A stretch of DNA of 64,000 nt from JBMDXB01 sp048594885 (GTDB lineage: Bacteria > Acidobacteriota > Vicinamibacteria > Vicinamibacterales > 2-12-FULL-66-21): NCBI GenBank assembly GCA_048594885.1, contig JBMDXB010000018.1:62001-126000 (forward strand), given 5' to 3'. Below are positions 45,030 to 52,332 of the stretch, piece after piece (within the stretch, counting starts at the first letter, position 1; the number at the start of each line of letters is the position of its first letter). The notes beneath the pieces are model-generated. The model made no database searches. It had not been told where the DNA came from and worked only from the letters and a program-made list of their open reading frames with translations. Both the position numbers and the translations under genes were made by a program.

Positions 45030-45055
45030 GCGCGTGGGGCCCCACCCCCACGCGC
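45030..45055 (+). terminator. GC-rich hairpin after the aldolase/aminotransferase operon
   Basis: Ten-base perfect arms GCGCGTGGGG (45030-45039) and CCCCACGCGC (45046-45055) around a 6-nt loop, 15 bases after the aminotransferase stop. Only a weak pyrimidine run (TTCTC) follows, so it may be a pausing or RNA-stability hairpin instead of a full intrinsic terminator. Confidence 0.6.
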
Positions 45056-45187
45056 TTCTCGCTCGGCGGGCCCCGCTGCGCGGCGCGTCCCACCGGCGCC
45101 TCGCGCGGGCCGCGCGCTTCTCGACCGTTTCCTCCAGCGCGGTACGTCGGTTGCACCACATCTGCGCCGAGGCCGCCGGAGGGAACC

Positions 45188-46639
45188 ATGTTGACCATCC
45201 GTTCACGCGCGCTGCCGCTTGTCGCAGCCGCGCTGCTCACTGCCTGCGCCACGAACCCTGTCACCGGAAAGCGCGAGCTCTCGCTCATGAGCGAAGCACA
45301 AGAGATTCAGCTTGGCCAGGAAATGGACGTGCAGGTCCGCCGTGAAATGGGCCTTTACGAGGATCCGGGCCTGCAGCAGTACGTTCAATCGGTCGGGCTC
45401 AAACTCGCGCGCGTGTCCGAGCGCCCGAACCTGCCGTGGCACTTCGCCGTCGTCGACGAACCCGCGATCAACGCGTTTGCGCTTCCGGGTGGATACATCT
45501 ATCTGACGCGCGGTATCCTGCCGTTCCTCGACGACGAGGCACAGCTTGCGGGCGTGCTCGGGCACGAGATCGGCCACGTCACCGCGCGGCACTCGGCGCA
45601 GCAGTACACGAAGGCCACCACTGCCGGCCTCGGCGTGACGCTGCTCAGCATCTTCGTCCCGGAGGCGCGACCCTTCCAGGACATTACCGAGACCGCGCTT
45701 GGCGTGCTCTTCCTGAAGCACGGACGCGACGACGAGCTGCAGGCGGACGGTCTGGGGGTGCAGTACACGTCGAAGACGGGATGGGATCCGCGAGGCGTGG
45801 CCGGCATGCTGACGACGCTGGCGCGACTCGATGAGGCGAGCGGCAGCCGCAAGGGTGTGCCGAACTGGCTGTCGACGCATCCGGCGCCCGCCGATCGCGT
45901 CGAGAAGGTCCACGCGTTCATCCAGCAGTCGGCGGTGCCCGTAGGCACGAGCGGCACGACGGATGAAGCCGAGTTCCTGCGGCGCGTCAACGGGATCATC
46001 TTCGGCGACAGCCCGAGTGAAGGCATCGTGCGCGGCAACGCGTTCCTGCACCGCGATCTGCGGCTCGCGCTCGACTTCCCGAAGGGCTGGGAGATTCAGA
46101 ACACGAAGACGCAGGTGCTGGCGAAAGCGCCGGACCGCGACAACTTCATGCTGTTGCAGCTCGTGCAGAATCCACAGGGTTCGGTCGAGACAATCGCGCG
46201 CGGCGGCATGGCGAACGCCGGCTTCCGCCAGCTCGATGGCAGCCGCGCCGACATCAACGGGCTCGACGCATACGTCGGCACGTATCAGGGCAACGTCGAA
46301 GGACTCGGCAACGTCGTCACCGTCGCGGCGCACATCGTCCACAACCGCAACGTCTACGTGTTCGCGGGCCTGGCGCCGCCGAATCAGTTCCGCGGCGTGC
46401 AGCAGCAGTTCGTCTCGAGCATTCGATCGTTTCGCGGTTTGAGCGCAACCGAAGCGCAGAACATCCGGCCGAACCGCGTCGCGCTCTACACGGTGCGCAA
46501 CGGCGACACGTGGCAGTCGATCGCGGGGCGGTCGGGCGACGGCGCGATCAAGCCGTCGACGCTGGCGATCATGAACAACTACACGCCGACCCAGCCACCG
46601 CGGCCGGGCGATCGCATCAAGATCGTCGTGGTCGAATGA
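45188..46639 (+). CDS. M48-family metalloprotease lipoprotein with LysM-like C-terminus
   Basis: 483 residues. A lipoprotein signal (ALLTAC lipobox, Cys at 20) leads into CATNPVTGKRELSLMS, as in BepA/YfgC-like M48 proteases. The zinc motif is GVLGHEIGHVTARHSAQQY, with the third ligand Glu in DDELQADGLGVQY. The region about 265-425 is an additional domain; the end (LYTVRNGDTWQSIAGRSGDG...NYTPTQPPRPGDRIKI) resembles a LysM peptidoglycan-binding module. Likely a periplasmic, outer-membrane-anchored quality-control protease. The following mtgA-type gene deals with peptidoglycan synthesis. Confidence 0.93.
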   Translation: MLTIRSRALPLVAAALLTACATNPVTGKRELSLMSEAQEIQLGQEMDVQVRREMGLYEDPGLQQYVQSVGLKLARVSERPNLPWHFAVVDEPAINAFALPGGYIYLTRGILPFLDDEAQLAGVLGHEIGHVTARHSAQQYTKATTAGLGVTLLSIFVPEARPFQDITETALGVLFLKHGRDDELQADGLGVQYTSKTGWDPRGVAGMLTTLARLDEASGSRKGVPNWLSTHPAPADRVEKVHAFIQQSAVPVGTSGTTDEAEFLRRVNGIIFGDSPSEGIVRGNAFLHRDLRLALDFPKGWEIQNTKTQVLAKAPDRDNFMLLQLVQNPQGSVETIARGGMANAGFRQLDGSRADINGLDAYVGTYQGNVEGLGNVVTVAAHIVHNRNVYVFAGLAPPNQFRGVQQQFVSSIRSFRGLSATEAQNIRPNRVALYTVRNGDTWQSIAGRSGDGAIKPSTLAIMNNYTPTQPPRPGDRIKIVVVE

Positions 46640-46640
46640 C

Positions 46641-46646
46641 TATAAT
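46641..46646 (+). promoter_or_regulatory. TATAAT -10 element, possibly leaderless
   Basis: Consensus TATAAT two bases after the M48 protease stop and exactly six bases before the ATG of the transglycosylase gene (46653), the same geometry as at 9773-9778. The transcript would start at or next to the ATG. Confidence 0.55.
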
Positions 46647-46652
46647 CGGTGT

Positions 46653-47489
46653 ATGCGCGAGATTGGCCGGACGCTCGTCGCGATCATCGCGTTCGCGTTC
46701 GGCTATCTTGCGTACGTCTACATCACGCTGCCCGACGTCCGCCTGCTGAAGACCTCGAACCCCCGGACCACCGCGTTCATGGAACTGCGCACGCGTGAGG
46801 CGCGCGTCTGCGGCGACGAGCCGCGGCGGGTGCAGCGCTGGGTGAGCTACGGGCGCATCTCGCCGCACCTCAAGCGCGCGGTGCTGGTGGCGGAAGACAG
46901 CAAGTTCTGGCAGCACGACGGCCTCGACTACGAGCAGATCAAAGAGTCGATGGAAGTGAATCTCGAGCGGCGTGAGTTCGCGCGCGGCGCGAGCACGATC
47001 ACGCAGCAGCTCGCGAAGAATCTCTATCTGTCGCCGTCGAAGAATCCGGTGCGCAAGCTGCGCGAGCTTCTCATCGCACGGCGGCTCGAGGCCGAGCTGT
47101 CAAAGCAGCGGATCCTCGAGATCTACCTGAACGTGATCGAGTGGGGCGACGGCATTTACGGCGCGGAAGCGGCGGCGCGCAATTATTTCGGCAAGGCGGC
47201 CGCGGCGATCGGTCCGCAGGAGGCTGCGCTGCTTGCGGCGTCGATCAGGAATCCGCGTCGCTATTCACCCGAACGGCCCACGGCCGGGCTACGCAGCCTG
47301 CAGCGTCTGATCCTCGCGCGCATGGGGTGGGTCGAACCTCCGCCGGTTGTCGCCGAGCCCGTCGCGCTGCCGCCGGCCGATGCCGCGCCTCTGCCTGCGA
47401 TACCCGCTGTCGCATCACCACAAGAGCTTCCCGGTCAAGTCGTTCCCGCCGTTCCGCCTGCGCCGAAACGGCCGGGCGGCGGCTCATGA
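46653..47489 (+). CDS. mtgA: Monofunctional biosynthetic peptidoglycan transglycosylase
   Basis: 278 residues. One N-terminal membrane helix (TLVAIIAFAFGYLAYVYITL), then a GT51 domain: VLVAEDSKFWQHDGLDYEQIKES with the catalytic Glu, RGASTITQQLAKNLYLSPSKNPVRKLREL, and ILEIYLNVIEWGDGIYGAEAAARNYFGK. No transpeptidase domain follows; instead a Pro/Ala/Val-rich tail of about 50 residues (PPPVVAEPVALPPADAAPLP). It polymerises lipid II glycan strands at the outer face of the inner membrane. Confidence 0.94.
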   Translation: MREIGRTLVAIIAFAFGYLAYVYITLPDVRLLKTSNPRTTAFMELRTREARVCGDEPRRVQRWVSYGRISPHLKRAVLVAEDSKFWQHDGLDYEQIKESMEVNLERREFARGASTITQQLAKNLYLSPSKNPVRKLRELLIARRLEAELSKQRILEIYLNVIEWGDGIYGAEAAARNYFGKAAAAIGPQEAALLAASIRNPRRYSPERPTAGLRSLQRLILARMGWVEPPPVVAEPVALPPADAAPLPAIPAVASPQELPGQVVPAVPPAPKRPGGGS

Positions 47490-47505
47490 ATCCTCGCTGT
47501 TCACC

Positions 47506-47535
47506 TTGACATCGACGGCCCGCTCTCTTTATAGT
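47506..47535 (+). promoter_or_regulatory. Sigma-70-type promoter TTGACA-N18-TATAGT
   Basis: A perfect -35 (TTGACA, 47506-47511), an 18-base spacer and a near-consensus -10 (TATAGT, 47530-47535). This is the best housekeeping-type promoter in the window. The leader of about 88 bases contains a hairpin built on CGGAAC...GTTCCG before the ATG at 47631. Confidence 0.8.
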
Positions 47536-47630
47536 CGGCGCATCGTTTCAGCATAAATAAACAGCTCCCACTGAAGCGACCGGAACGGTGCTCGAGAGGG
47601 TTCCGTTTCCGGCCGCAGTGTGTTGTCGGA

Positions 47631-48533
47631 ATGATCAACTACACAGAGCGCATTGCGCTGCTGATGCAGGACATCATCCTGCGTACGCCTCGCCTGTCGT
47701 TCATCGACCTGCGGGAGGTCTTGGTGTTCGGCCGGTTCGGCCGCGCCGAGGCCGACGGCGCCTACGCGACCTGCCACTGCCTGACGCTTCCCGAAAGCGA
47801 ACCGGGCTATTACTTCTGGCGCGATCGCGCGACCGGGCAGATGACGCGGCGATCCGAGTGGTTCGTGACGAAGACGCCTGAGGTGCGGATCGCGCGCACG
47901 CGCATCAAGTACCTGATCTCGTTCGTGCTGCCGCGCTTCTGCGCGCAGACGCTCGAGCGATCGCGTAAAGCTGACTTGTACGATCCTGGAACACCGGGAT
48001 GGATCGCGAAGCTCGACACCGTCGTGCACGAGCTGTTTCACATCGATCCGGCAGAGACCGGCATTCGCCGTCTCGAGCGTGCCGACGGCACGCACTCGAT
48101 CCAGTCGCACGGGCCGCAGTTCTACGAGCAGGTTGCCGAGATGGTGAAGAGCTATCTCGCCACGCGGCCCGATCCGGCGATCTACGAGTTCCTGCAGTAC
48201 GACTTCCGTGAACTGGAAGCGCGCTTCGGATCAGTCGCGGCGAACACGTTCCGCAACTTCCCCTCGTACCCGCAGCGCTATATGGAGGCATTGGCCGCGC
48301 CGCCGAGCGATCCGGTCGTCAAGATCGAGCCGCTCAAGCCGTTGACACAGCCGCCCGTCTACACCGAACGGGATCTTCACATCCGGCTGTTCACGGAATC
48401 GTCGACGCGCAAGGTGATGCCGAAACCGGAAAAGTACGTCGGCCGTCCGTCATTTCATTACACGCCTGGCGCCCACCAGGCGTGCGGCCCAGTACCCCGC
48501 GTCGATTCGTTCGCTGCGCACGACGCCGTTTGA
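47631..48533 (+). CDS. Putative zinc metallopeptidase-like protein, unknown function
   Basis: 300 residues, no signal peptide. The centre has LDTVVHELFHIDPAETGIRRLE followed by SHGPQFYEQVAEMV: HExxH plus a downstream His or Glu, compatible with a gluzincin- or minigluzincin-like metal site. I recognise similarity in style to cytosolic putative metallopeptidases (PF18894-like) but cannot confirm it. Cys residues in ATCHCLTLP and RFCAQTLE might bind a second metal. It has its own strong promoter. The last about 28 codons overlap the 3' end of the convergent NlpC/P60 gene by 84 bases, an unusually long overlap; the protein's functional end may be earlier. Confidence 0.75.
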   Translation: MINYTERIALLMQDIILRTPRLSFIDLREVLVFGRFGRAEADGAYATCHCLTLPESEPGYYFWRDRATGQMTRRSEWFVTKTPEVRIARTRIKYLISFVLPRFCAQTLERSRKADLYDPGTPGWIAKLDTVVHELFHIDPAETGIRRLERADGTHSIQSHGPQFYEQVAEMVKSYLATRPDPAIYEFLQYDFRELEARFGSVAANTFRNFPSYPQRYMEALAAPPSDPVVKIEPLKPLTQPPVYTERDLHIRLFTESSTRKVMPKPEKYVGRPSFHYTPGAHQACGPVPRVDSFAAHDAV

Positions 48534-48962
48534 GCTCGGCGCGTGCACGAACTCGGCGCTGCCGACAGCAATCCCCACATGTGACGCCCCCGGCGCGACC
48601 GTGCTGAAGAACACGAGGTCGCCGGGTTGAATCGTTCCGGGCGCGACATCCGCACCGAGCTGGAACTGCTCCGCGACGCTGCGCGGCAGCGCGAGTCCGT
48701 GCTGCTCGAAGACGTACTTCACGAACCCACTGCAGTCGAACCCGCTCGGATCGGCACCGCCGTTGCGATAACGCACGCCGCGAAGCCCGAGTGCGGTGAC
48801 AGCGATTGATTCACCCGGCAGCGTAATTGGGGGACCGACCGATTCGGGCACTGGATAGGAAGAACCCGGAAATGGTCTTGGGGTGGCGCCGCTCGTTGCG
48901 CAGGCGGCGGTCGCGAGGATCGACAGGAAGACGAGCACCCGGGCCATGGCTGTCAGACGCAT
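48450..48962 (-). CDS. NlpC/P60-family lipoprotein endopeptidase
   Basis: 170 residues from ATG 48962; ATG 48947 is an alternative. A lipoprotein signal (LSILATAAC) precedes an NlpC/P60 domain: GVRYRNGGADPSGFDCSGFVKYVFEQHG with the catalytic Cys, then PGDLVFFSTVAPGASHVGIAVGSAEFVHAPSSNGV with the catalytic His. Such enzymes cut peptide cross-links of peptidoglycan (D-Glu/DAP bonds) and fit an outer-membrane lipoprotein of the Spr/MepS type. It is convergent to and overlaps the metallopeptidase-like gene. Confidence 0.92.
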   Translation of the reverse strand: MRLTAMARVLVFLSILATAACATSGATPRPFPGSSYPVPESVGPPITLPGESIAVTALGLRGVRYRNGGADPSGFDCSGFVKYVFEQHGLALPRSVAEQFQLGADVAPGTIQPGDLVFFSTVAPGASHVGIAVGSAEFVHAPSSNGVVRSERIDAGYWAARLVGARRVMK

Positions 48963-49076
48963 TATCGGGCCAATCGGCCTGCCGCCTGTAGATCCGGCTA
49001 AGCCGCTGGAAACATGCCTGTTACGCCGACGTCGCCTTGACAGTTCCGCCCCCGTCGGGCAGAATAACTCAGGTTT

Positions 49077-49610
49077 ATGGAGCAGACACTCCTGCTCAAC
49101 GCCACGTACGAGCCGCTGAAGGTCGTCCACTGGCAGAAAGCGATCACGCTCTGGTGCCAGGGGAAGGTCGAAGTCATCTCTGTGTACGACCGCGAGGTGC
49201 GGTCGGTGTCGTTCAGCTTCAAGCTGCCGTCGGTCATTCGCCTGCTGCGCTATATCAAAATCAAGCGCAACATCGATTACGTGCCGTTTTCGCGCGCCAA
49301 CATCTACGCGCGCGACGATCACACGTGCCAGTATTGCGGGCAGGTGTTCCCCACGGCTGAGCTGACCTTCGATCACGTGGTGCCCGTCGCGCACGGCGGG
49401 CGCAAGGACTGGGAGAATATCGTCACCTGCTGCGTCGGCTGCAATCGCCGGAAGGGCGGACGCACGCCAGTGGAGGCCGGCATGCACCTCATTCGCATGC
49501 CGAAGCGCCCGGAGAAGGCGCCAGCCATCCGGATTACGGTGGGCCTGAAGAACGCCCCTGACAGCTGGCGCGACTACTTTTATTGGAACATGGAGCTGGA
49601 CGACACTTAA
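49077..49610 (+). CDS. HNH endonuclease family protein
   Basis: 177 residues. The core is IYARDDHTCQYCGQVFPTAELTFDHVVPVAHGGRKDWENIVTCCVGCNRRKGG: two CxxC zinc knuckles around the HNH residues (FDHV, N in ENIV, C-N-R-R-K). The N-terminus (LLNATYEPLKVVHWQKAITLWCQGK) is typical of the widely conserved stand-alone HNH proteins of bacteria, which are not tied to introns or restriction systems and whose role is unclear. No intron or intein is evident nearby. Confidence 0.92.
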   Translation: MEQTLLLNATYEPLKVVHWQKAITLWCQGKVEVISVYDREVRSVSFSFKLPSVIRLLRYIKIKRNIDYVPFSRANIYARDDHTCQYCGQVFPTAELTFDHVVPVAHGGRKDWENIVTCCVGCNRRKGGRTPVEAGMHLIRMPKRPEKAPAIRITVGLKNAPDSWRDYFYWNMELDDT

Positions 49611-49621
49611 CAGGCAATGTC

Positions 49622-49671
49622 GGCCTTTGGTCCCTGGGTGCTTGGCCTTTGGTCCTTGGGTGTTGGCCTTT
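49622..49671. repeat. GGCCTTTGGTCC-type direct repeats
   Basis: Three copies of GGCCTTT (49622, 49644 and 49665) spaced 22 and 21 bases apart; the first two continue as GGTCC(C/T)TGGGTG. It is the reverse-complement relative of the GGCCAAA array at 1-50. It lies between the HNH and propeller genes and does not code. Confidence 0.75.
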
Positions 49672-49688
49672 GACTGCGTCAGCTTCCT

Positions 49689-50699
49689 ATGCCTGTCGTC
49701 GCCAGCTCGACCCGCATCACTGCGGTGCGCCCTCTCTGGGCCGTGGAGGGCGGCCGCATCACCATCTCCGGCAGCGGCTTCTCGATCGATCCTCAGCTTC
49801 CTGACGTTCGCATCGGCGGCCTCGCCGCACGTCTCGCGACGGCGTCGGCCACCCGCCTGACCGCCTTCGTTCCGCCGGGTCTCGACGGCGGACGCACGGC
49901 CATCAGGCTCGAGGATTCGCCGGGCGAGACTGCGTACGTGGAAATCGGCGCGCCGCTGGCCACGGGGCTTCATCTCGTCGACAACCCGGCGTTCGACGCC
50001 GGCGGGAATCTCTACGTCACGTTCAGCGGATCCCGCGGCCAGGACTCGCCGGTCTCGATCTACGTCGTACGCCGGGACGGCTCGCGCGCGCCGTTTGCCT
50101 CCGGTATTCCCAACCCGACGTCGCTCGCCTTCGATCGTCACGGCACCCTGTTCGTGTCGAGCCGCTTCGACGGCTGCGTGCATCGCGTCGATGCCGAGGG
50201 TTCATCATCGGCATTCGCCAGCGATCTCGGCGTCCCATGCGGCATCGTCTTCGGTCCTGACGATGCGTTGTATGTTGGCGATCGTTCCGGTTCGGTGCTG
50301 AAGGTGGTCGACGGCAGAACGACGCTGCTCGCGAATCTGCCGCCGAGCGTGGCGGCGTTCCATCTGGCGTTCGGCCCGGACGAGTGGCTCTACGTCACCG
50401 CGCCGACGCTCGGCACGCGGGACCACGTGTACCGCGTGTCGCCGCGCGGCGACGTGCAGACGTTCTGCACCGGCTTCGGCCGGCCACAGGGCGTTGCGTT
50501 CGACTCGAAGGGATCCCTGTACGTCGTCGACGCGCTGGCCGGCGACGGCGGCTTGTATCGCGTCGCGCTCGATCGCCCCGACGAGCGCGAACGGCTCGTC
50601 GCCGGCGGGGCGCTCATCGGTGTGGCCTTCGATCCGCTCGGCGGCGTCGTCGTCGCGTCGAGCGACACCGTCTACCGCTTCGACCCGGTATTTCCTTGA
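49689..50699 (+). CDS. IPT/TIG plus NHL/SMP-30-like beta-propeller protein
   Basis: 336 residues, apparently cytoplasmic (no signal peptide). Residues about 8-90 form an IPT/TIG immunoglobulin-like domain (ITAVRPLWAVEGGRITISGSGFS). Residues about 95-335 form a six-bladed-type propeller with repeating units such as PAFDAGGNLYVTFSG, SLAFDRHGTLFVSSR, GIVFGPDDALYVGDR, GVAFDSKGSLYVVDA and GVAFDPLGGVVVASS. No gluconolactonase metal ligands can be assigned with confidence. It probably binds a protein or sugar ligand. It lies 37 bases before the amino-acid permease gene on the same strand. Confidence 0.85.
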   Translation: MPVVASSTRITAVRPLWAVEGGRITISGSGFSIDPQLPDVRIGGLAARLATASATRLTAFVPPGLDGGRTAIRLEDSPGETAYVEIGAPLATGLHLVDNPAFDAGGNLYVTFSGSRGQDSPVSIYVVRRDGSRAPFASGIPNPTSLAFDRHGTLFVSSRFDGCVHRVDAEGSSSAFASDLGVPCGIVFGPDDALYVGDRSGSVLKVVDGRTTLLANLPPSVAAFHLAFGPDEWLYVTAPTLGTRDHVYRVSPRGDVQTFCTGFGRPQGVAFDSKGSLYVVDALAGDGGLYRVALDRPDERERLVAGGALIGVAFDPLGGVVVASSDTVYRFDPVFP

Positions 50700-50736
50700 T
50701 TCCCGACTCGCTCTACGGCTATCTTGCGGCGCACTC

Positions 50737-52215
50737 ATGACACAGCTGTTTCGCCGCAAGCCCATCTCAGAGCTCGTGCCGGAGGGGGAGCAGGCGCTCA
50801 AGCGCGTGCTTGGTGCCGGCGATCTGATCATGCTGGCGATCGGCGCCGTCATCGGCGCCGGCATCTTCGGCGCGATCGGGACGGCCGCGGCGGGGCAGAC
50901 GGGTCCGAACGGCGAAGTGATCCGGTACGGTGCGGGACCCGCGCTCGTGTTCTCCTTCCTGCTGCTCGGCGGCGCGTGCGCGCTCGCGGCGCTGTGTTAC
51001 GCGGAGCTCGCCGCGATGATTCCGCAGGCGGGCAGCGCCTACGCCTACTCGTACGCGACACTCGGCGAGCTCGTCGCCTGGATCATCGGCTGGGATCTGA
51101 TCCTCGAGTATGCGGTCGGCAACGTCGCGGTCGCGATCTCCTGGGGCGATTACTTCACCACGCTGCTCGGCGGCCTCGGTGCGGAGCTTCCCGCGTGGCT
51201 GACGACCGGCTATCGAACGGCGCTCCTCAGTTCGGATCCGGAGATTCACGGGCTGCTGCAGACCGCGCCGCACCTGCTGGGCGTGCCGATCCTCGTGAAC
51301 CTCCCTGCGTTCGGCATCGTGATGGCGATTACCTGGCTGCTCCTGCGCGGCGCGAAGGAAAGCGCGAGAGCGAACAACGTCATGGTGATCATCAAGCTCG
51401 CCGCCCTGACGCTGTTCATCGTCGTCGGCGGGACGCACCTGAACGGCGGCAACTTCTCGCCGTTTGCTCCCAACGGATTCACCGGCATCCACCAGGGCGC
51501 CGCGATCGTGTTCTTCGCCTACATCGGCTTTGATGCGATATCGACGGCGGCCGAAGAGACGAGGAATCCAAACCGCAATCTCCCAATCGGCATCCTCGGC
51601 GGGCTGGCCATCTGCACGTTCATCTACATCCTGGTCGGCATTGTCCTCACCGGAATGGTGCCGTATACGGAGCTGGCGGTTGCCGATCCGCTTGCGCACG
51701 CGCTGCAGCAGGCCGGCTTCCAGGCGGTCGGCTGGGTCGTGGCGCTCGGCGCCGCTGTCTCGATGACGGCCGTCCTGCTCGTGTTCCAGTACGGACAGCC
51801 GCGCATCTTCTTCGCGATGGCGCGTGACGGTCTGCTGCCGCAGTGGGCCGCGCGCGTGCATCCTGTCCGGCGCATCCCGTACACGACCACGCTGCTGACG
51901 GGTATCGCCGTCGCGCTCGCGTCGCTCGTTGGTGACGCGGCGGAGACGTACGACCTCACCAACATCGGGACGCTGTTCGCGTTCGCGCTGGTGTGCATCG
52001 GCGTGCTCGTGTTGAGGGTGAAGGAACCCGGCCGGCTGCGCCCCTTCCGCGTGCCGTTCGTCTGGCCGATCGCGCTGCTCGGCACGGCGGCGTGCATCTT
52101 CATCATGGTCGGCCTGCCGGGCCAGGCGTGGGTGCGCTTCGGCTGGTGGCTGGCGATGGGCTTGGTGCTCTACTTCGTCTACGGCTATCGTCACAGCCGG
52201 ATTCGCCAGCCGTAA
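50737..52215 (+). CDS. APC-superfamily amino-acid permease (cationic amino-acid transporter type)
   Basis: 492 residues from ATG 50737; the longer frame upstream overlaps the propeller gene and lacks similarity. About 12-14 membrane helices. The first carries the substrate-binding break GAVIGAGIFGAIGTAAAGQ (GxGIF-like), helix 3 YAELAAMIPQAGSAYAYSYAT, helix 6 AAIVFFAYIGFDAISTAAEETRNPNRNLPIGI, all hallmarks of the CAT/YfnA group. It likely imports amino acids by proton symport across the inner membrane; the particular amino acid is not predictable. Confidence 0.94.
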   Translation: MTQLFRRKPISELVPEGEQALKRVLGAGDLIMLAIGAVIGAGIFGAIGTAAAGQTGPNGEVIRYGAGPALVFSFLLLGGACALAALCYAELAAMIPQAGSAYAYSYATLGELVAWIIGWDLILEYAVGNVAVAISWGDYFTTLLGGLGAELPAWLTTGYRTALLSSDPEIHGLLQTAPHLLGVPILVNLPAFGIVMAITWLLLRGAKESARANNVMVIIKLAALTLFIVVGGTHLNGGNFSPFAPNGFTGIHQGAAIVFFAYIGFDAISTAAEETRNPNRNLPIGILGGLAICTFIYILVGIVLTGMVPYTELAVADPLAHALQQAGFQAVGWVVALGAAVSMTAVLLVFQYGQPRIFFAMARDGLLPQWAARVHPVRRIPYTTTLLTGIAVALASLVGDAAETYDLTNIGTLFAFALVCIGVLVLRVKEPGRLRPFRVPFVWPIALLGTAACIFIMVGLPGQAWVRFGWWLAMGLVLYFVYGYRHSRIRQP

Positions 52216-52287
52216 GCTCTGTTGAACGGCCGTAGGCCGGAACTCCTGTTCCGCCGCAGACGAGCTCGGCCGCGACCATCCGCGTGG

Positions 52288-52316
52288 TAGAATTATCGTT
52301 TCGGATTTCTCCGAAA
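52288..52316 (+). promoter_or_regulatory. uvrA -10 element and leader hairpin
   Basis: TAGAAT (52288-52293) is a good -10 hexamer 39 bases before the uvrA start. Immediately downstream TTTCGGA (52299-52305) and TCCGAAA (52310-52316) form a perfect 7-bp hairpin with a TTTC loop in the presumed leader. Confidence 0.5.
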
Positions 52317-52332
52317 TTCTCTGCTGCAGGGT

